Source of the DNA: Limnobacter sp. MED105
Lineage (GTDB): Bacteria; Pseudomonadota; Gammaproteobacteria; Burkholderiales; Burkholderiaceae_B
Direction of reading: 5' to 3'
Assembly: GCF_000170915.1 (NCBI RefSeq)
Contig: NZ_ABCT01000013.1
Location: forward strand, 50,580-114,579
Length of the DNA stretch: 64,000 nucleotides
This document shows, piece after piece, positions 24,193-33,856 of the stretch (within the stretch, counting starts at the first letter, position 1; each line of letters starts with the position of its first letter). Below the pieces are notes generated by a model that saw only the letters and a list, made by a program, of their open reading frames with translations, did no database searches and had not been told where the DNA came from. The translations under genes were made by a program, and so were the position numbers.

Positions 24193-25605
24193 TCAGGAGG
24201 CCAAATACACAAGCACACCCACTGAAGCCAAAAAGCCCCAACTGATGCGATCATGAATGGCGAAATGCACTGGGTCATCAATCATTTCCTTGCGGGAGGT
24301 CATGATCCAGATTCGCATTAACCAGTACAAAAACAAGGGGCAAATTCCCCACAAAAACTCAGGTGTCGCGTACAACATCGAGCCATTCTGACTGTCGACA
24401 TACAAGGCCAACACCAATACAGCGACAAATCCACTGGAGATACCCATGGACACCAAGTAACTCAGATCGCTCATGCGATAACCACGGCCTTGAGGCTGGG
24501 TGCCCTCAAGCTGCAAAAACTCAAGTTCGGCGCAACGTTTGACCAATGCCAAACTCAAAAACACGAAAAGTGAAATGGCCAATAACCAACTGGAGAGGTC
24601 GATGCCCGTACCCACGCCGCCCGCGATTACACGCACGGTGTAAAGCATCGCCAGCAACAAGACATCCACAAAAGCGGTGCGCTTGAATACGAAGGTGTAC
24701 ATCAAGGTAACCACGGTGTACACCAACAACACCAAGGTAAATTGCCAACCCACCGCCAACCAGGCCACCGCAAAGCCGGCAATGCCCAAACACTTCATCA
24801 ATACAAACGCCTTGGTGATGCTGAGCATGCCGCTGGCCATTGGCCGGTGGCGCTTGCGCGGATGCTGGCGATCCGCATTCAGGTCCATCAGGTCATTCCA
24901 AATGTAAGTGGCAGAGGCCAAAAAGCCAAACGCCAAAAAGCCCCACATCATCTTGCCCCACAAAGCAAAATCTGTTTCATGGGCAGCAATCAGAGGCAAG
25001 AACAGCAAACCATTTTTGGCCCATTGCTGGAGTCGCATGGCCTTGAGCCAAACTTTGATGCCAGTACTTCGCGTGTCTAGCCGGTTCAATTCAATACCAG
25101 CGGCTGCAGCTTTTCCTCGGGTGCGAAGGGAAGTATTCACACCGAATGCCAGTGAAGACTGTTTCCAGATCGGAATATCTACTGAAGCATCACCAAAATA
25201 CACAAAGGGCCGCCCCTGACTATCCGCCTGAATGGCTGCCAGTTTTTGTTGGCCCTTCAAATTGCTGTGCTCGCTTGCGATGACCCGGGAAAACAGTCCC
25301 AAACGGGTGGCAATCTTCAGCACATCTCGACGCATCGATGCGCTGGCCAATACCAATTCATGGCCAGCCGCTTTCAATTGATTCAGTCGCTCCAGCACCA
25401 TGGGATCAATTGGCAAATGATCCAGCACCGGATCAATTCTTCTAGATACCTCGGTTTTAAATACCCAAGCACCCTGCATCGCCCACAACAACATTGGAAA
25501 CACATAAAAAATGTTTTGCTTCAACAGCAGCAGGCAACTCTCGAGCAGCACATCCGATGGACTCAAGGTGCCGTCCAGGTCGACGTAAACAATGGGTTTA
25601 GTCAT
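24193..25605 (-). CDS. HAD phosphatase-UbiA prenyltransferase fusion
   Basis: Two-domain protein. Residues 1-190 form a haloacid-dehalogenase phosphatase (VYVDLDGTLSPSD, catalytic DxD; GDASVDIPIWK). About 200-470 form a UbiA-family membrane prenyltransferase with NDLMDLNADRQHPRK and RHRPMASG. The NDxxDxxxDxxHPxK pattern is that of decaprenyl-phosphate phosphoribose synthases. There the product is dephosphorylated, which could be the role of the fused HAD domain. The start ATG overlaps the TetR stop codon (ATGA), which shows translational coupling. Product inferred as a polyprenyl-phosphate pentose for the downstream glycosyltransferase. Confidence 0.85.
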   Translation of the reverse strand: MTKPIVYVDLDGTLSPSDVLLESCLLLLKQNIFYVFPMLLWAMQGAWVFKTEVSRRIDPVLDHLPIDPMVLERLNQLKAAGHELVLASASMRRDVLKIATRLGLFSRVIASEHSNLKGQQKLAAIQADSQGRPFVYFGDASVDIPIWKQSSLAFGVNTSLRTRGKAAAAGIELNRLDTRSTGIKVWLKAMRLQQWAKNGLLFLPLIAAHETDFALWGKMMWGFLAFGFLASATYIWNDLMDLNADRQHPRKRHRPMASGMLSITKAFVLMKCLGIAGFAVAWLAVGWQFTLVLLVYTVVTLMYTFVFKRTAFVDVLLLAMLYTVRVIAGGVGTGIDLSSWLLAISLFVFLSLALVKRCAELEFLQLEGTQPQGRGYRMSDLSYLVSMGISSGFVAVLVLALYVDSQNGSMLYATPEFLWGICPLFLYWLMRIWIMTSRKEMIDDPVHFAIHDRISWGFLASVGVLVYLAS

Positions 25606-26303
25606 TTTGGTTTGGACAAGCCACTGAGCAGTGACTGGGTGGGCTCTTCTTCCCAATGCGCCGCACCAAGAAACACCATCACAATTTGCTTCACGAAATT
25701 GTCGAGCATTTCTTTTTCAATTTGCGGCTGATCTGGCCTGACATCCAGAAAATCCGTGGCCGAGTTCATCATCAGGGTAACCACGAGGCTGCAAATCAGA
25801 GTAAGGGTGTGCGTGGACAGTCCAGGGAAGATGTTCAACAGCCGCAGGTCGCTGGCCATTTCATTGGTGAAATGTGCAATCTCATTGCGAATGGCATTGC
25901 GCAAGGACTGCGAACCACCTGACCTTTCTGAGCTGATAAAACGCCACTCAAGGTGGTGCTGCTTCAGGTAGGTCACAAACACGCTCACCGAATGTCGAAT
26001 CATGTCCTCGCCTGGCAGGCTGGCTTGGCGAGCCTCTCGCAACAGCCTGCGCAAGGTAATACCGCCGTCCTCGACCAGAGCCAGACCCAGTTCATCGGTG
26101 GTTTTGAAATGGCGATAAAACGCAGTCGGCACCACGCCAGCCTCTCGGGTAATTTCCCGAATGCCCAGGGCAGTAAAGCTGCTGCCGTTGCCAACAAGGG
26201 TAAGCGCAGCCTGCATCAAATTCTGGCGTGTTTGTTCTTTGCGTCGCACCCGGGCCTGTGTTTCGTCCACCGGCTTGGTCGCGGCGCTTAATCTTGTTCT
26301 CAT
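25602..26303 (-). CDS. TetR-family regulator, FabR-like
   Basis: DNA-binding repressor of 233 residues. The N-terminal helix-turn-helix reads LGIREITREAGVVPTAFYRHF, followed by TTDELGLALVEDGG. This is close to the FabR group, which senses unsaturated fatty acyl thioesters. A ligand-binding helical domain follows (SVFVTYLKQHHLEWRFISSERSGG). It is the first gene of an operon with the HAD-UbiA and ArnT-like genes, so autoregulation of that operon is likely. Target and ligand are inferred. The ATG is preceded by a GAGCAAG-type sequence. Confidence 0.88.
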   Translation of the reverse strand: MRTRLSAATKPVDETQARVRRKEQTRQNLMQAALTLVGNGSSFTALGIREITREAGVVPTAFYRHFKTTDELGLALVEDGGITLRRLLREARQASLPGEDMIRHSVSVFVTYLKQHHLEWRFISSERSGGSQSLRNAIRNEIAHFTNEMASDLRLLNIFPGLSTHTLTLICSLVVTLMMNSATDFLDVRPDQPQIEKEMLDNFVKQIVMVFLGAAHWEEEPTQSLLSGLSKPK

Positions 26304-26620
26304 GATTCTTGCTCGAGCCTAGTCTGGATTAGTCAACTTCCTGACCTACCCCGTTATTGTAATGAAAAGCGACCAGTTCACAGCTTAACAGCCTGCAAGC
26401 CTGTGAAATAGGGCCCAAACACGATGAAAAGAAGTAACAGAACGAAGTCACTTCAAGAATTATTACTGTAATTACGGGTTTTGCGTATTGACTGCATGAA
26501 CCCAAGACGATTAACTCCCCCTAAAGAGGGTTGGAAAAAGGTGTTAATCCAATAAAGATGTTCATATGCTCACATCTGGTGACACCTTTTCAACTAGCTT
26601 TTCCTCGGGAGGAGACATTC
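26304..26620. other. divergent promoter region, TetR gene and response regulator
   Basis: No gene starts here with support. TTGACT (26488-26493) and TTAACT (26511-26516), 17 bases apart, could be the promoter of the response regulator. GTAATTAC (26468-26475) is a short palindrome. The open frame can be extended back to 26531, but the ribosome-binding site sits just before 26621. Confidence 0.4.
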
Positions 26621-27292
26621 ATGCCATCAAACCAAATTCTGGTTATTGAGGATCACCCACTTTTCGCAACAGGCATCAAAGACCTGGTTGAATTCGTGGC
26701 AACCAACGCAGACATACTCTGCGCGGCCAGCATTGCACACGCGAAAGAATTGTTCAGCAAAAATTCCCCGGCACTTGTGATTACTGACCTGCGTTTGCCA
26801 GACTGCCAAGGGCAGGATGTGATTGATACCTTGGCCTTGATGAGTGCAAACCTACCCACCTTGATCATGAGTGGCGACGACACCCTTCTTCACTCCGTGG
26901 TACCCAATCAACATGCCCCTTCTTGGACACTGTCCAAATCGGAAGGCTTTGAACAAACTTCGGCGGTGTTGCTGGAGGCACTCACCCGTGCGGGTGTTCA
27001 GGTTCAATGGCGCCCCAATGCGCTGTCCAATCGCCAAACCAACGGCGAACACATCACTGGGCGACTTGGTCAAAACAATGGCATTCAGTTAACGCACAAA
27101 CAACAACAAGTCATGCACTTTCTGGCCTCTGGCCTTTCCAACAAGGAAATTGCCCGCAAGCTTGATTTATCACCAGAAACTATAAAAACACACTTGCGCG
27201 AGATTTTCACGCGCATGAATGTGAAAAACAGAACCCAGGCCGTCAGTCTTTATCGCAAAATTCCGCGACTCAACGCATCAGCCATGGCATAA
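26621..27292 (+). CDS. NarL/LuxR-type response regulator
   Basis: Transcription regulator of 223 residues. The receiver domain has the acidic pair E10/D11 (VIEDHPLF) and the phospho-acceptor D56 (LVITDLRLPD). A C-terminal LuxR-type helix-turn-helix spans about 160-220 (QQVMHFLASGLSNKEIARKL, then SPETIKTHLREIF). The ATG is fixed by CGGGAGGAG six bases upstream. It is followed by a membrane histidine kinase gene, its likely partner. Targets are unknown; autoregulation is plausible. Confidence 0.93.
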   Translation: MPSNQILVIEDHPLFATGIKDLVEFVATNADILCAASIAHAKELFSKNSPALVITDLRLPDCQGQDVIDTLALMSANLPTLIMSGDDTLLHSVVPNQHAPSWTLSKSEGFEQTSAVLLEALTRAGVQVQWRPNALSNRQTNGEHITGRLGQNNGIQLTHKQQQVMHFLASGLSNKEIARKLDLSPETIKTHLREIFTRMNVKNRTQAVSLYRKIPRLNASAMA

Positions 27293-27301
27293 AAACCAAA
27301 A

Positions 27302-27319
27302 GCCGGCAACAAAGCCGGC
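27302..27319 (+). other. GCCGGC hairpin between regulator and kinase genes
   Basis: Two GCCGGC arms with a 6-base loop and no T-tract, 19 bases before the kinase ATG, which has no Shine-Dalgarno. It may stabilise the mRNA or modulate kinase translation. Confidence 0.4.
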
Positions 27320-27337
27320 AATGACTATAACTATAAA

Positions 27338-29146
27338 ATGACAGACAGTTCACTATCAGGGCTAGCCGTATTACTGGGTATTGCTTTATACCCATTCTTT
27401 GCAAATCACCTTCCCAATCAGCGGCAAAATGCGGCCGCTGTCATTGGTGTGGTTCTGCTTGGATTCGTAATTCTTGGTTACAACACACCACAAGAACTTG
27501 AACACGGCACCCCGTTTCATGCAGCACTGCAGGCCGCGTCATTCCTGTTTTTCGGGAGTGCCTTTCTAGGTCGAAAAAGAGGTGTTGTCGCTGCAGAGCG
27601 TTCTGCCCTGGTTCCTTTCGCGATCGGCTGCATCACTGCGATTGCAGACATGTTCACCACTTCTGGGTTGGTATACACGGCCTTTATTACTGTTCAAGCG
27701 GTCTGTCTGCTGGCAATTACAAAAACCTACAGCAATTTACCCAAAGTTACCCTGATCAAAGCGGTTTATTTCGGTCTGTTGTACTGTTTGGTCAATGGCC
27801 TCTTCCACGCATCAACATCGACAGAACTCGCGTGGATACTGGACTACAGGATTGTGGAAATTCTCTTTTACGTCTTGCTTGGTACCTGCGTTTTTCACAT
27901 GGTGTTTCAAGATTTTTCACGAACCCGTACGAAAAAAGGTCTTGATGGGCAAACAAGAATTGATCAAGACATCATGAAACTGGCGTTTCGAGGGCGCCGG
28001 GTTTTAAAGGACTTTCGTCACGATTTGCGCCAGCCCTTGAGTACCTTAGGCATATTGGCCAGCGTGGGCAAAGCCATTTCGAAAGACCCTGAAGTTACAG
28101 CAAGATACCAACACATTCAAACCGCACAAAAAGCGTTGAAAAATATGCTGGAAGATTTCTTTGACCAATTGGGCAATGCAATCCGGTATCCGCAAGATGA
28201 AAACGCCGCCCCTATGATGCCGGTAACGGTACATGACATTCTTGGTCCGTTAATCGAAGAATACAGAATGCTGGCCGAGGTCAAAGCGCTTCAAGTTCGC
28301 TATGTACCCAGCGAAATTACGGTGACGAGTAACAAGGAAGCTTTGGCCAAGATTATCCGCAATGGTCTGGACAACGCCATCAAATACACCAACAAGGGGG
28401 GTGTTGTGGTTGGTCTGCGCAGACGAAAGGGACGGGTATGTATTCAAATTGTGGACACAGGTTCTGGCGTTGAGAACAACAAAGTAGCTGCTCACAACAA
28501 AGGCTGGGGCCACGGTTCAAGTATCGTTCGCGATTTGAGCGAACAGATACTCGCCAAAACTGAATGCCGCAACCGCTACTACAATGGCAAATTGGCTGGC
28601 TCTGTGTTCGAGGTCATCTTGCCGGAAGAAGCCGAAGTTAGCCATCACAGCAAAAGACCCGCTTTCAATACTCAAACTGTATTTGAAGCACAGGTCATGG
28701 CGATGAGCCACGATCATCTTCTGGAAATTCGGCGTCGACTTCCGGTACAAGGATTTGACAAAGTCGAGTTCAGTCTCAATGGTGCTTATCGCGCCTACCT
28801 TACCGCCCTGCGTAAAGGCATGTCACCTGTGTATATCCTTTACGCCGGCGACCCAGCCCAAAAAATGCATGCAATCGAGCAATTGAAACTTTTAGGCTCT
28901 TTGTTAGACTACGAGCCCTGCTGTATTTTGATTTACAACGCGAGCCTTGAAAACAATCCCCAAGTTGAATTCGGGCGTGAAATGATTAGGGTCCCCTGGA
29001 TTCCAGGGCAAGCCGATATTAGTCTTGGGGTCATTTCCGAGCTATTTCCCACTCGAGACAACTCCTTGAGTACATTCAGCGAAGCAGCAGTCCATTCTCA
29101 AAACACAAACAAGAATTTGGGCAGTAAATCATTGCTGGCGAACTAG
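27338..29146 (+). CDS. membrane histidine kinase with degenerate C-terminal receiver
   Basis: Sensor of 602 residues. Six or seven hydrophobic segments fill residues 5-200 without a large periplasmic domain. A dimerisation/phospho-acceptor helix with FRHDLRQPLS follows (H228), then an ATPase domain with NGLDNAIKYT (N box), VDTGSGV and GWGHGSSIV. After about residue 445 there is a receiver-like fold (VMAMSHD, KVEFSLN, SPVYILYAGDP, CCILIYNASL) that lacks a phosphorylatable Asp at the usual strand end. The partner regulator lies 45 bases upstream. The signal is unknown. A DRHD/RHDLRQPL-type box resembles RpfC/PleC-like kinases, but the receiver is not functional in the standard way. Confidence 0.86.
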   Translation: MTDSSLSGLAVLLGIALYPFFANHLPNQRQNAAAVIGVVLLGFVILGYNTPQELEHGTPFHAALQAASFLFFGSAFLGRKRGVVAAERSALVPFAIGCITAIADMFTTSGLVYTAFITVQAVCLLAITKTYSNLPKVTLIKAVYFGLLYCLVNGLFHASTSTELAWILDYRIVEILFYVLLGTCVFHMVFQDFSRTRTKKGLDGQTRIDQDIMKLAFRGRRVLKDFRHDLRQPLSTLGILASVGKAISKDPEVTARYQHIQTAQKALKNMLEDFFDQLGNAIRYPQDENAAPMMPVTVHDILGPLIEEYRMLAEVKALQVRYVPSEITVTSNKEALAKIIRNGLDNAIKYTNKGGVVVGLRRRKGRVCIQIVDTGSGVENNKVAAHNKGWGHGSSIVRDLSEQILAKTECRNRYYNGKLAGSVFEVILPEEAEVSHHSKRPAFNTQTVFEAQVMAMSHDHLLEIRRRLPVQGFDKVEFSLNGAYRAYLTALRKGMSPVYILYAGDPAQKMHAIEQLKLLGSLLDYEPCCILIYNASLENNPQVEFGREMIRVPWIPGQADISLGVISELFPTRDNSLSTFSEAAVHSQNTNKNLGSKSLLAN

Positions 29147-29170
29147 GTTTGGCAAATACACACCGCCTGC

Positions 29171-30289
29171 TTATTTGGCCACGTGTAAAGCGCCCAAGAT
29201 CGCAGGCCTGCTTGCACCAGTGATTGAAGGGCAATTGCCAGTTGCAGCCAACACGTACTGCGCGCCAAGCCAGGCAAAAGCAGCGGCCTCAACCGCCTGA
29301 GTTGGCAAGCCCAAATTCTCAATCGGCAGGAAATCTGCTGGCGCACATTCACAGCGTAGCTGATTAATGAAGGTGCTGTTTTTTGCACCGCCACCGCACA
29401 CATAAACCTGCTCAACCAAAACAGGTAAACACGACTTTACCGCCCTGACAGCTAAAGCCAGTAGGGTCGCCATGATGTCTTCCGATGAAAGCTCATTAGA
29501 GTCTACCAAACACGACTCAAACCAGTGCGCACTGAAATCATCACGACCAGTGCTCTTGGGCCAGGGTTGATGAAAGAAAGGATGGGTCCAAAAACGTTCA
29601 AGCAAAGTGTCGTTCGGGCTGCCCATCGCAGCAATTTCACCGTCATTGTCCATAGGCAAGCCAAAGGCGCGCTGAGCCCACAGATCCATCAAACAGTTGG
29701 CTGGCCCACAGTCACCACCAGTCAATTCTTGCCCCTGTCCGTTAAGCACCGTGAGGTTTGAAAATCCCCCCAGGTTCAACACAGCGGTTTGGTCGTAAAT
29801 ACCTTTGCCATTCAACCATGCTCGGTGAAAAGCAGGAACCAGCGGAGCACCCTGCCCGCCCAAGGCAACGTCTTTTGAACGCAGGTCATTCACCACATCT
29901 ATCCGGGTTTTACTGGCCAGCAAAGCTCCATCCAGCATTTGGTAGGTGTATCCGAGATCGGGCCGATGGCGAAGTGTTTGACCGTGTGCGCCAAGCACCC
30001 GAACATCAGCCGGCTCTAATCCGAGAAAACACAACAATTCATTCACGGTGCTTGCATACAGCTCCGTCAGGTCTTTTCGAGCCTGCAGAAAAATCGCAAT
30101 AGGATCAGAATTGGAAGGAAAACGGGGGGGAATTTCTTGCAGCAGTAAGAGAGTTTCTCTCAAACTCTGCGGAAACTCAGCGCTAAGTACGCCGAGAAAC
30201 CGCATTTCCTGAGTTTTGGAATCAATCTGAACCGCTGCGACGTCAACACCATCTGTACTGGTGCCAGACATGGCGCCCAAGGCAATCAT
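29171..30289 (-). CDS. anmK: anhydro-N-acetylmuramic acid kinase
   Basis: Phosphorylates and opens 1,6-anhydro-MurNAc in peptidoglycan recycling, giving MurNAc-6-phosphate. The 372 residues show the family N-terminus GAMSGTSTDGVDVAAV, then GAHGQTLRHRPD, NLGGFSNLTVLNG and GGDCGPANCLMDLW. This last departs slightly from the common DTGPGN form. It lies three bases after the M23 peptidase gene, both minus strand, a frequent neighbour pair in Burkholderiales. It converges on the histidine kinase gene. Confidence 0.96.
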   Translation of the reverse strand: MIALGAMSGTSTDGVDVAAVQIDSKTQEMRFLGVLSAEFPQSLRETLLLLQEIPPRFPSNSDPIAIFLQARKDLTELYASTVNELLCFLGLEPADVRVLGAHGQTLRHRPDLGYTYQMLDGALLASKTRIDVVNDLRSKDVALGGQGAPLVPAFHRAWLNGKGIYDQTAVLNLGGFSNLTVLNGQGQELTGGDCGPANCLMDLWAQRAFGLPMDNDGEIAAMGSPNDTLLERFWTHPFFHQPWPKSTGRDDFSAHWFESCLVDSNELSSEDIMATLLALAVRAVKSCLPVLVEQVYVCGGGAKNSTFINQLRCECAPADFLPIENLGLPTQAVEAAAFAWLGAQYVLAATGNCPSITGASRPAILGALHVAK

Positions 30290-30292
30290 GAT

Positions 30293-31702
30293 TTACTGGG
30301 CGCGAGCCAAGCGTTGGGCGGTGGCCAGCTCCATGCGGCGGTCAAGCGCAAGCTGTACGCGCTTGAATTCACCGAATGAATTTCGATCCAATGGTTCAGC
30401 CTGAGCCACGGTAATGCTTAAAGGATTTTTCGGAACCCGGTTGACGCGGAACTCATAGTGCAAATGTGGCCCGGTTGCCCAGCCTGTGGCACCCACGTAT
30501 CCAATCACATCACCCTGTTCTACTTTCTGGCCAACTTTAACGCCTTTGCCAAAACGAGAAAGGTGGGCATAGGCCGTGCTGTAGCCGCTGTGGTGTTGAA
30601 TTTCCACAAAATTGCCGTACCCGTTTTGCCAGCCAGAAAACTTCACTGTGCCGCTGGCTGTGGCCATAATCGGCGTGCCTGTGGGTGCAGCGTAATCCAC
30701 GCCATTGTGCGCCTTCCAGCGTTGTTGAATGGGGTGGAAACGACGAGGAGTGAACCCTGAAGAAATTCTGGAGAAAGCCAAAGGCGATCTCAGGAAAGAT
30801 TTTTTAAGGCTACGACCTTCTTCGTTGTAATAACCCGCGTTTCTATTTCCACTTGGCGCAAACCAATAGGCTTTGTAGGGTTTATTGTTGTTGACGAACT
30901 CAACCGCCAACACACGCCCCGAACGCGCCGACCGGCCTTCAAGTGTAAGGTCTTCGTACACTACCTTGAACTCATCGCCCTTTTGCAGTTCGCGGTGAAA
31001 GTCAATGTCAGATCCAAAAATTTCCGTCAGTTGAATAGCCACTGAATCGGGCATGCCTGCCTTGTCAGCAGCGGCAAACAGAGATGACTCAATTCGACCG
31101 GAGCGGAAAACTATCTGTTTCTCAAAGTTGACAGATTCAAGCTTCGAGACAAATTGCCCATTCAGCTTCTGAACCAGGATCGACTCTTGGCTGTCTTCAT
31201 CGATGCCGCTTTTGTAGCGGAGCCACTGCAGATCGCCATCAGCGGTTTGCTGAACTGTCAACACACGGCCTGCACGCAGGTTTACCAAATTACGCGCGGT
31301 TTTGTCTTGGCCCAAGAAAGTGGCCAGGCCAGCAGTGTTCACACCCATGCGCTCAAGTAAACCCACCAGTGTGTCACCACGGCGAATTCGCTCTTCGGCA
31401 ACCAATGGATCAAAGGTGTAAACGCCCTCATCTGCGAGGTTAAGTTCAACTGCCTCTACAACCACTTCCGAATTGATTAGAGCGGAATCAACCGGCGAAT
31501 TTTGAACAGAGCCAGCAATTGCAACCACTGCACCGAGAACAGGGAATGAAAAAAACCCTACAATGACCCACTTTCTGTGATTGTGGGATTGGGGAAGCGC
31601 GGAGTCGGCAAATTGCCACCCCGACTGGATAAAGCGCTTGGTAAGAGAAAAGCCCTGTCCCCACGCGGCGATTGCTCGCTCTAATAAATTCTGAAGCATC
31701 AT
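30293..31702 (-). CDS. M23 peptidoglycan endopeptidase (MepM-like)
   Basis: Membrane-anchored murein hydrolase. The 469-residue protein has a cytoplasmic N-terminus and one transmembrane segment (about 45-65). A LysM-like or OapA-like region ([17 protein letters not shown], about 105-125) and a middle domain follow. The C-terminal lytic metallopeptidase carries the zinc motifs [13 protein letters not shown] (about 333) and HLHYEFRVN (about 412). It is divergent from tyrS and overlaps its leader region. Coupled to anmK, it suits cell-wall growth and recycling. Two adjacent ATGs make the start uncertain by one codon. Confidence 0.94.
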   Translation of the reverse strand: MMLQNLLERAIAAWGQGFSLTKRFIQSGWQFADSALPQSHNHRKWVIVGFFSFPVLGAVVAIAGSVQNSPVDSALINSEVVVEAVELNLADEGVYTFDPLVAEERIRRGDTLVGLLERMGVNTAGLATFLGQDKTARNLVNLRAGRVLTVQQTADGDLQWLRYKSGIDEDSQESILVQKLNGQFVSKLESVNFEKQIVFRSGRIESSLFAAADKAGMPDSVAIQLTEIFGSDIDFHRELQKGDEFKVVYEDLTLEGRSARSGRVLAVEFVNNNKPYKAYWFAPSGNRNAGYYNEEGRSLKKSFLRSPLAFSRISSGFTPRRFHPIQQRWKAHNGVDYAAPTGTPIMATASGTVKFSGWQNGYGNFVEIQHHSGYSTAYAHLSRFGKGVKVGQKVEQGDVIGYVGATGWATGPHLHYEFRVNRVPKNPLSITVAQAEPLDRNSFGEFKRVQLALDRRMELATAQRLARAQ

Positions 31703-31809
31703 GTTTTAGTTTTAAAGGTGTGAAATTTCACGTGCCGATCGCCCACAATCAGCTTTATTTTCAAAAATACAACACTGAAGTTTGCCAGAGTGTAACAAAG
31801 GATTGCCAA

Positions 31810-33081
31810 ATGAACCAGTCACCTGATAGTAGGCCCCCCAAAATTACGGAAATTACTGAGAATTTGTCTGATTCCGTTCGGCACGCCCTCGATGTGACCA
31901 AGCGTGGCTGCGAAGAACTGTTGATTGAATCGGAATGGATTCAAAAACTGGTTCATAGCGAGAAAACAGGCAAACCCCTGCGCATTAAATTGGGATTGGA
32001 CCCCACGGCACCCGACATTCATTTGGGCCACACAGTGGTACTCAACAAGCTTCGACAATTGCAAGATTTAGGCCATCAAGTCATTTTTCTGATTGGCGAC
32101 TTCACGTCCATGATTGGCGATCCATCAGGTCGGAACAGTACTCGACCGCCATTGACCAAGGAACAGGTTCAGGAAAACGCGAAAACCTACCATGAGCAGG
32201 CCGTTAAAATTCTGGATCCCCAACGCACAGCAATTGAATTCAACAGTAAATGGCTGATGCCCTTGGGTGCAGACGGCATGATCCGCCTGGCCAGCAGCTA
32301 CACCGTGGCGCGCATGCTGGAGCGTGATGACTTCACGAAGCGGTATCAATCCGGTACGCCGATTGCCGTGCACGAGTTTTTATACCCACTTCTGCAAGGC
32401 TACGACTCAGTTGCGCTGGAAAGCGATTTGGAGTTGGGTGGCACTGATCAAAAATTCAACTTGCTGATGGGTCGAGAGCTGCAAAAACAAAATGGCCAAA
32501 GCGCACAATGTATTTTGACCATGCCGCTGTTGGTGGGCACCGATGGTGTGGACAAAATGTCGAAGTCCAAGAACAACTACATTGGCGTAACAGAGACACC
32601 TTCCAATATGTTCGGCAAGGTGATGTCAATTTCTGACGAGCTAATGTGGAACTGGTACACCTTGCTTAGCTTTAAATCCCTGGCTGATATTGAAGCGCTG
32701 AAACAAGCCTGCGCCAGCGGTGAAAACCCACGCAACGCCAAAGTGGCACTGGCCCAAGAGTTGGTCGCGCGTTTTCACACCCCACAAGCAGCGGTTGACG
32801 CACTGAACGAATTCGAAGCACGGTTCAAGCAGGGGGCCTTGCCCGAGGACATGCCCGAGATCAAACTGGATTTGCCGGAAGGTGACGCGGACGCAGGTTT
32901 GGCCTGGGTACTGAAAGCTGCCAGCTTGTGTGAAAGCAGCAGCGACGCGAACCGAAATATCCAGCAGGGCGGCGTAAAAATTGACAGCGAGAAGATATCC
33001 GACAAAGCCACCCGCTTGGGCAAAGGCACTTACGTGATTCAGGTTGGCAAACGCCGCTTTGCGAAGGTGCACCTGAATTGA
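31810..33081 (+). CDS. tyrS: tyrosyl-tRNA synthetase
   Basis: Charges tRNA-Tyr. The 423-residue product begins [15 protein letters not shown], with AAAGGAT seven bases upstream. An open frame reaching 31672 would extend into the divergent gene and is not used. Class I motifs are HLGH (the HIGH variant; [14 protein letters not shown]) and [11 protein letters not shown]. The [18 protein letters not shown] segment and a C-terminal S4 domain fit the TyrZ-like group. The histidine phosphatase gene overlaps its stop codon. Confidence 0.96.
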   Translation: MNQSPDSRPPKITEITENLSDSVRHALDVTKRGCEELLIESEWIQKLVHSEKTGKPLRIKLGLDPTAPDIHLGHTVVLNKLRQLQDLGHQVIFLIGDFTSMIGDPSGRNSTRPPLTKEQVQENAKTYHEQAVKILDPQRTAIEFNSKWLMPLGADGMIRLASSYTVARMLERDDFTKRYQSGTPIAVHEFLYPLLQGYDSVALESDLELGGTDQKFNLLMGRELQKQNGQSAQCILTMPLLVGTDGVDKMSKSKNNYIGVTETPSNMFGKVMSISDELMWNWYTLLSFKSLADIEALKQACASGENPRNAKVALAQELVARFHTPQAAVDALNEFEARFKQGALPEDMPEIKLDLPEGDADAGLAWVLKAASLCESSSDANRNIQQGGVKIDSEKISDKATRLGKGTYVIQVGKRRFAKVHLN

Positions 33082-33803
33082 ACAGCCAAGCTCTTGATTT
33101 TGGTGCAATTGTCAGCAAAAAACCGGTGGGATCGCGCTTCATTCTGGTGCGCCATGGAGAAACGGACTGGAACAAGGAAAAGCGCTTTCAGGGCCACACC
33201 GACATTGCCCTGAATGCGCACGGCCTGTTGCAAGCTCAATTGCTTCGCAAGTACTTTGATTCGCTGGAAGCGCGAGAAATTTCGCTTTACGATCAGTGCG
33301 TCAGCAGCGACTTAACTCGGGCACACACCACCGCATCGACAATTCACGGCTCCAAAACACCCGCCATGCAGTTGTATAAAGGCCTTCGGGAACGTGATTA
33401 CGGTCATTTGTCGGGCTTGACTGGCGATGAAATGCAGGTCAAAAGCCCCAATGAATTTGCTGGTCTAAAAAACCGAATCCCCGACTCTCCCCTGTCCGGA
33501 GGGGAGAGTCTGGCCCAGTTCTACCACAGGGTGGTATCCACGTTTCAGCAAATTTGCGCGGTCAGCACCCACAAAACAATATTGCTGGTGGCCCACGGCG
33601 GTGTACTCGATTGTATTTACCGATACTGCACTGGCGAGCTGTTGCATACGCAGCGTGAATGGCAACTGCCCAATTGCGCGCTCAATGTGGTCGATATTGA
33701 TCCCCAAGGCAATAAAAGTGTGAAACTGTGGGCTTGGACCGGGCATTTGAACCACGACAAACCGGGCCAAAACATGGACGAAGTCGATGGTCGAATCGCT
33801 TGA
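33078..33803 (+). CDS. histidine phosphatase family protein (phosphoglycerate mutase-like)
   Basis: A 241-residue member of the histidine phosphatase superfamily with the phospho-acceptor motif [11 protein letters not shown] near residue 22, ERDYGHLSG in the middle, and the second histidine in [16 protein letters not shown]. The proposed TTG start overlaps the tyrS stop (TTGA), with AAGGTG about eight bases upstream, so it is coupled to tyrS. A GTG at 33125 would cut into the conserved strand. The real substrate could be a sugar phosphate or nucleotide; cofactor-dependent mutase activity is not implied. A perfect 10-bp inverted repeat lies inside (33483-33510). Confidence 0.88.
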   Translation: MNSQALDFGAIVSKKPVGSRFILVRHGETDWNKEKRFQGHTDIALNAHGLLQAQLLRKYFDSLEAREISLYDQCVSSDLTRAHTTASTIHGSKTPAMQLYKGLRERDYGHLSGLTGDEMQVKSPNEFAGLKNRIPDSPLSGGESLAQFYHRVVSTFQQICAVSTHKTILLVAHGGVLDCIYRYCTGELLHTQREWQLPNCALNVVDIDPQGNKSVKLWAWTGHLNHDKPGQNMDEVDGRIA

Positions 33804-33856
33804 AATCATTTAGAATGTTGGGCTTGTCTTGAACCCAATCCTTTCCGGAAATCGTT

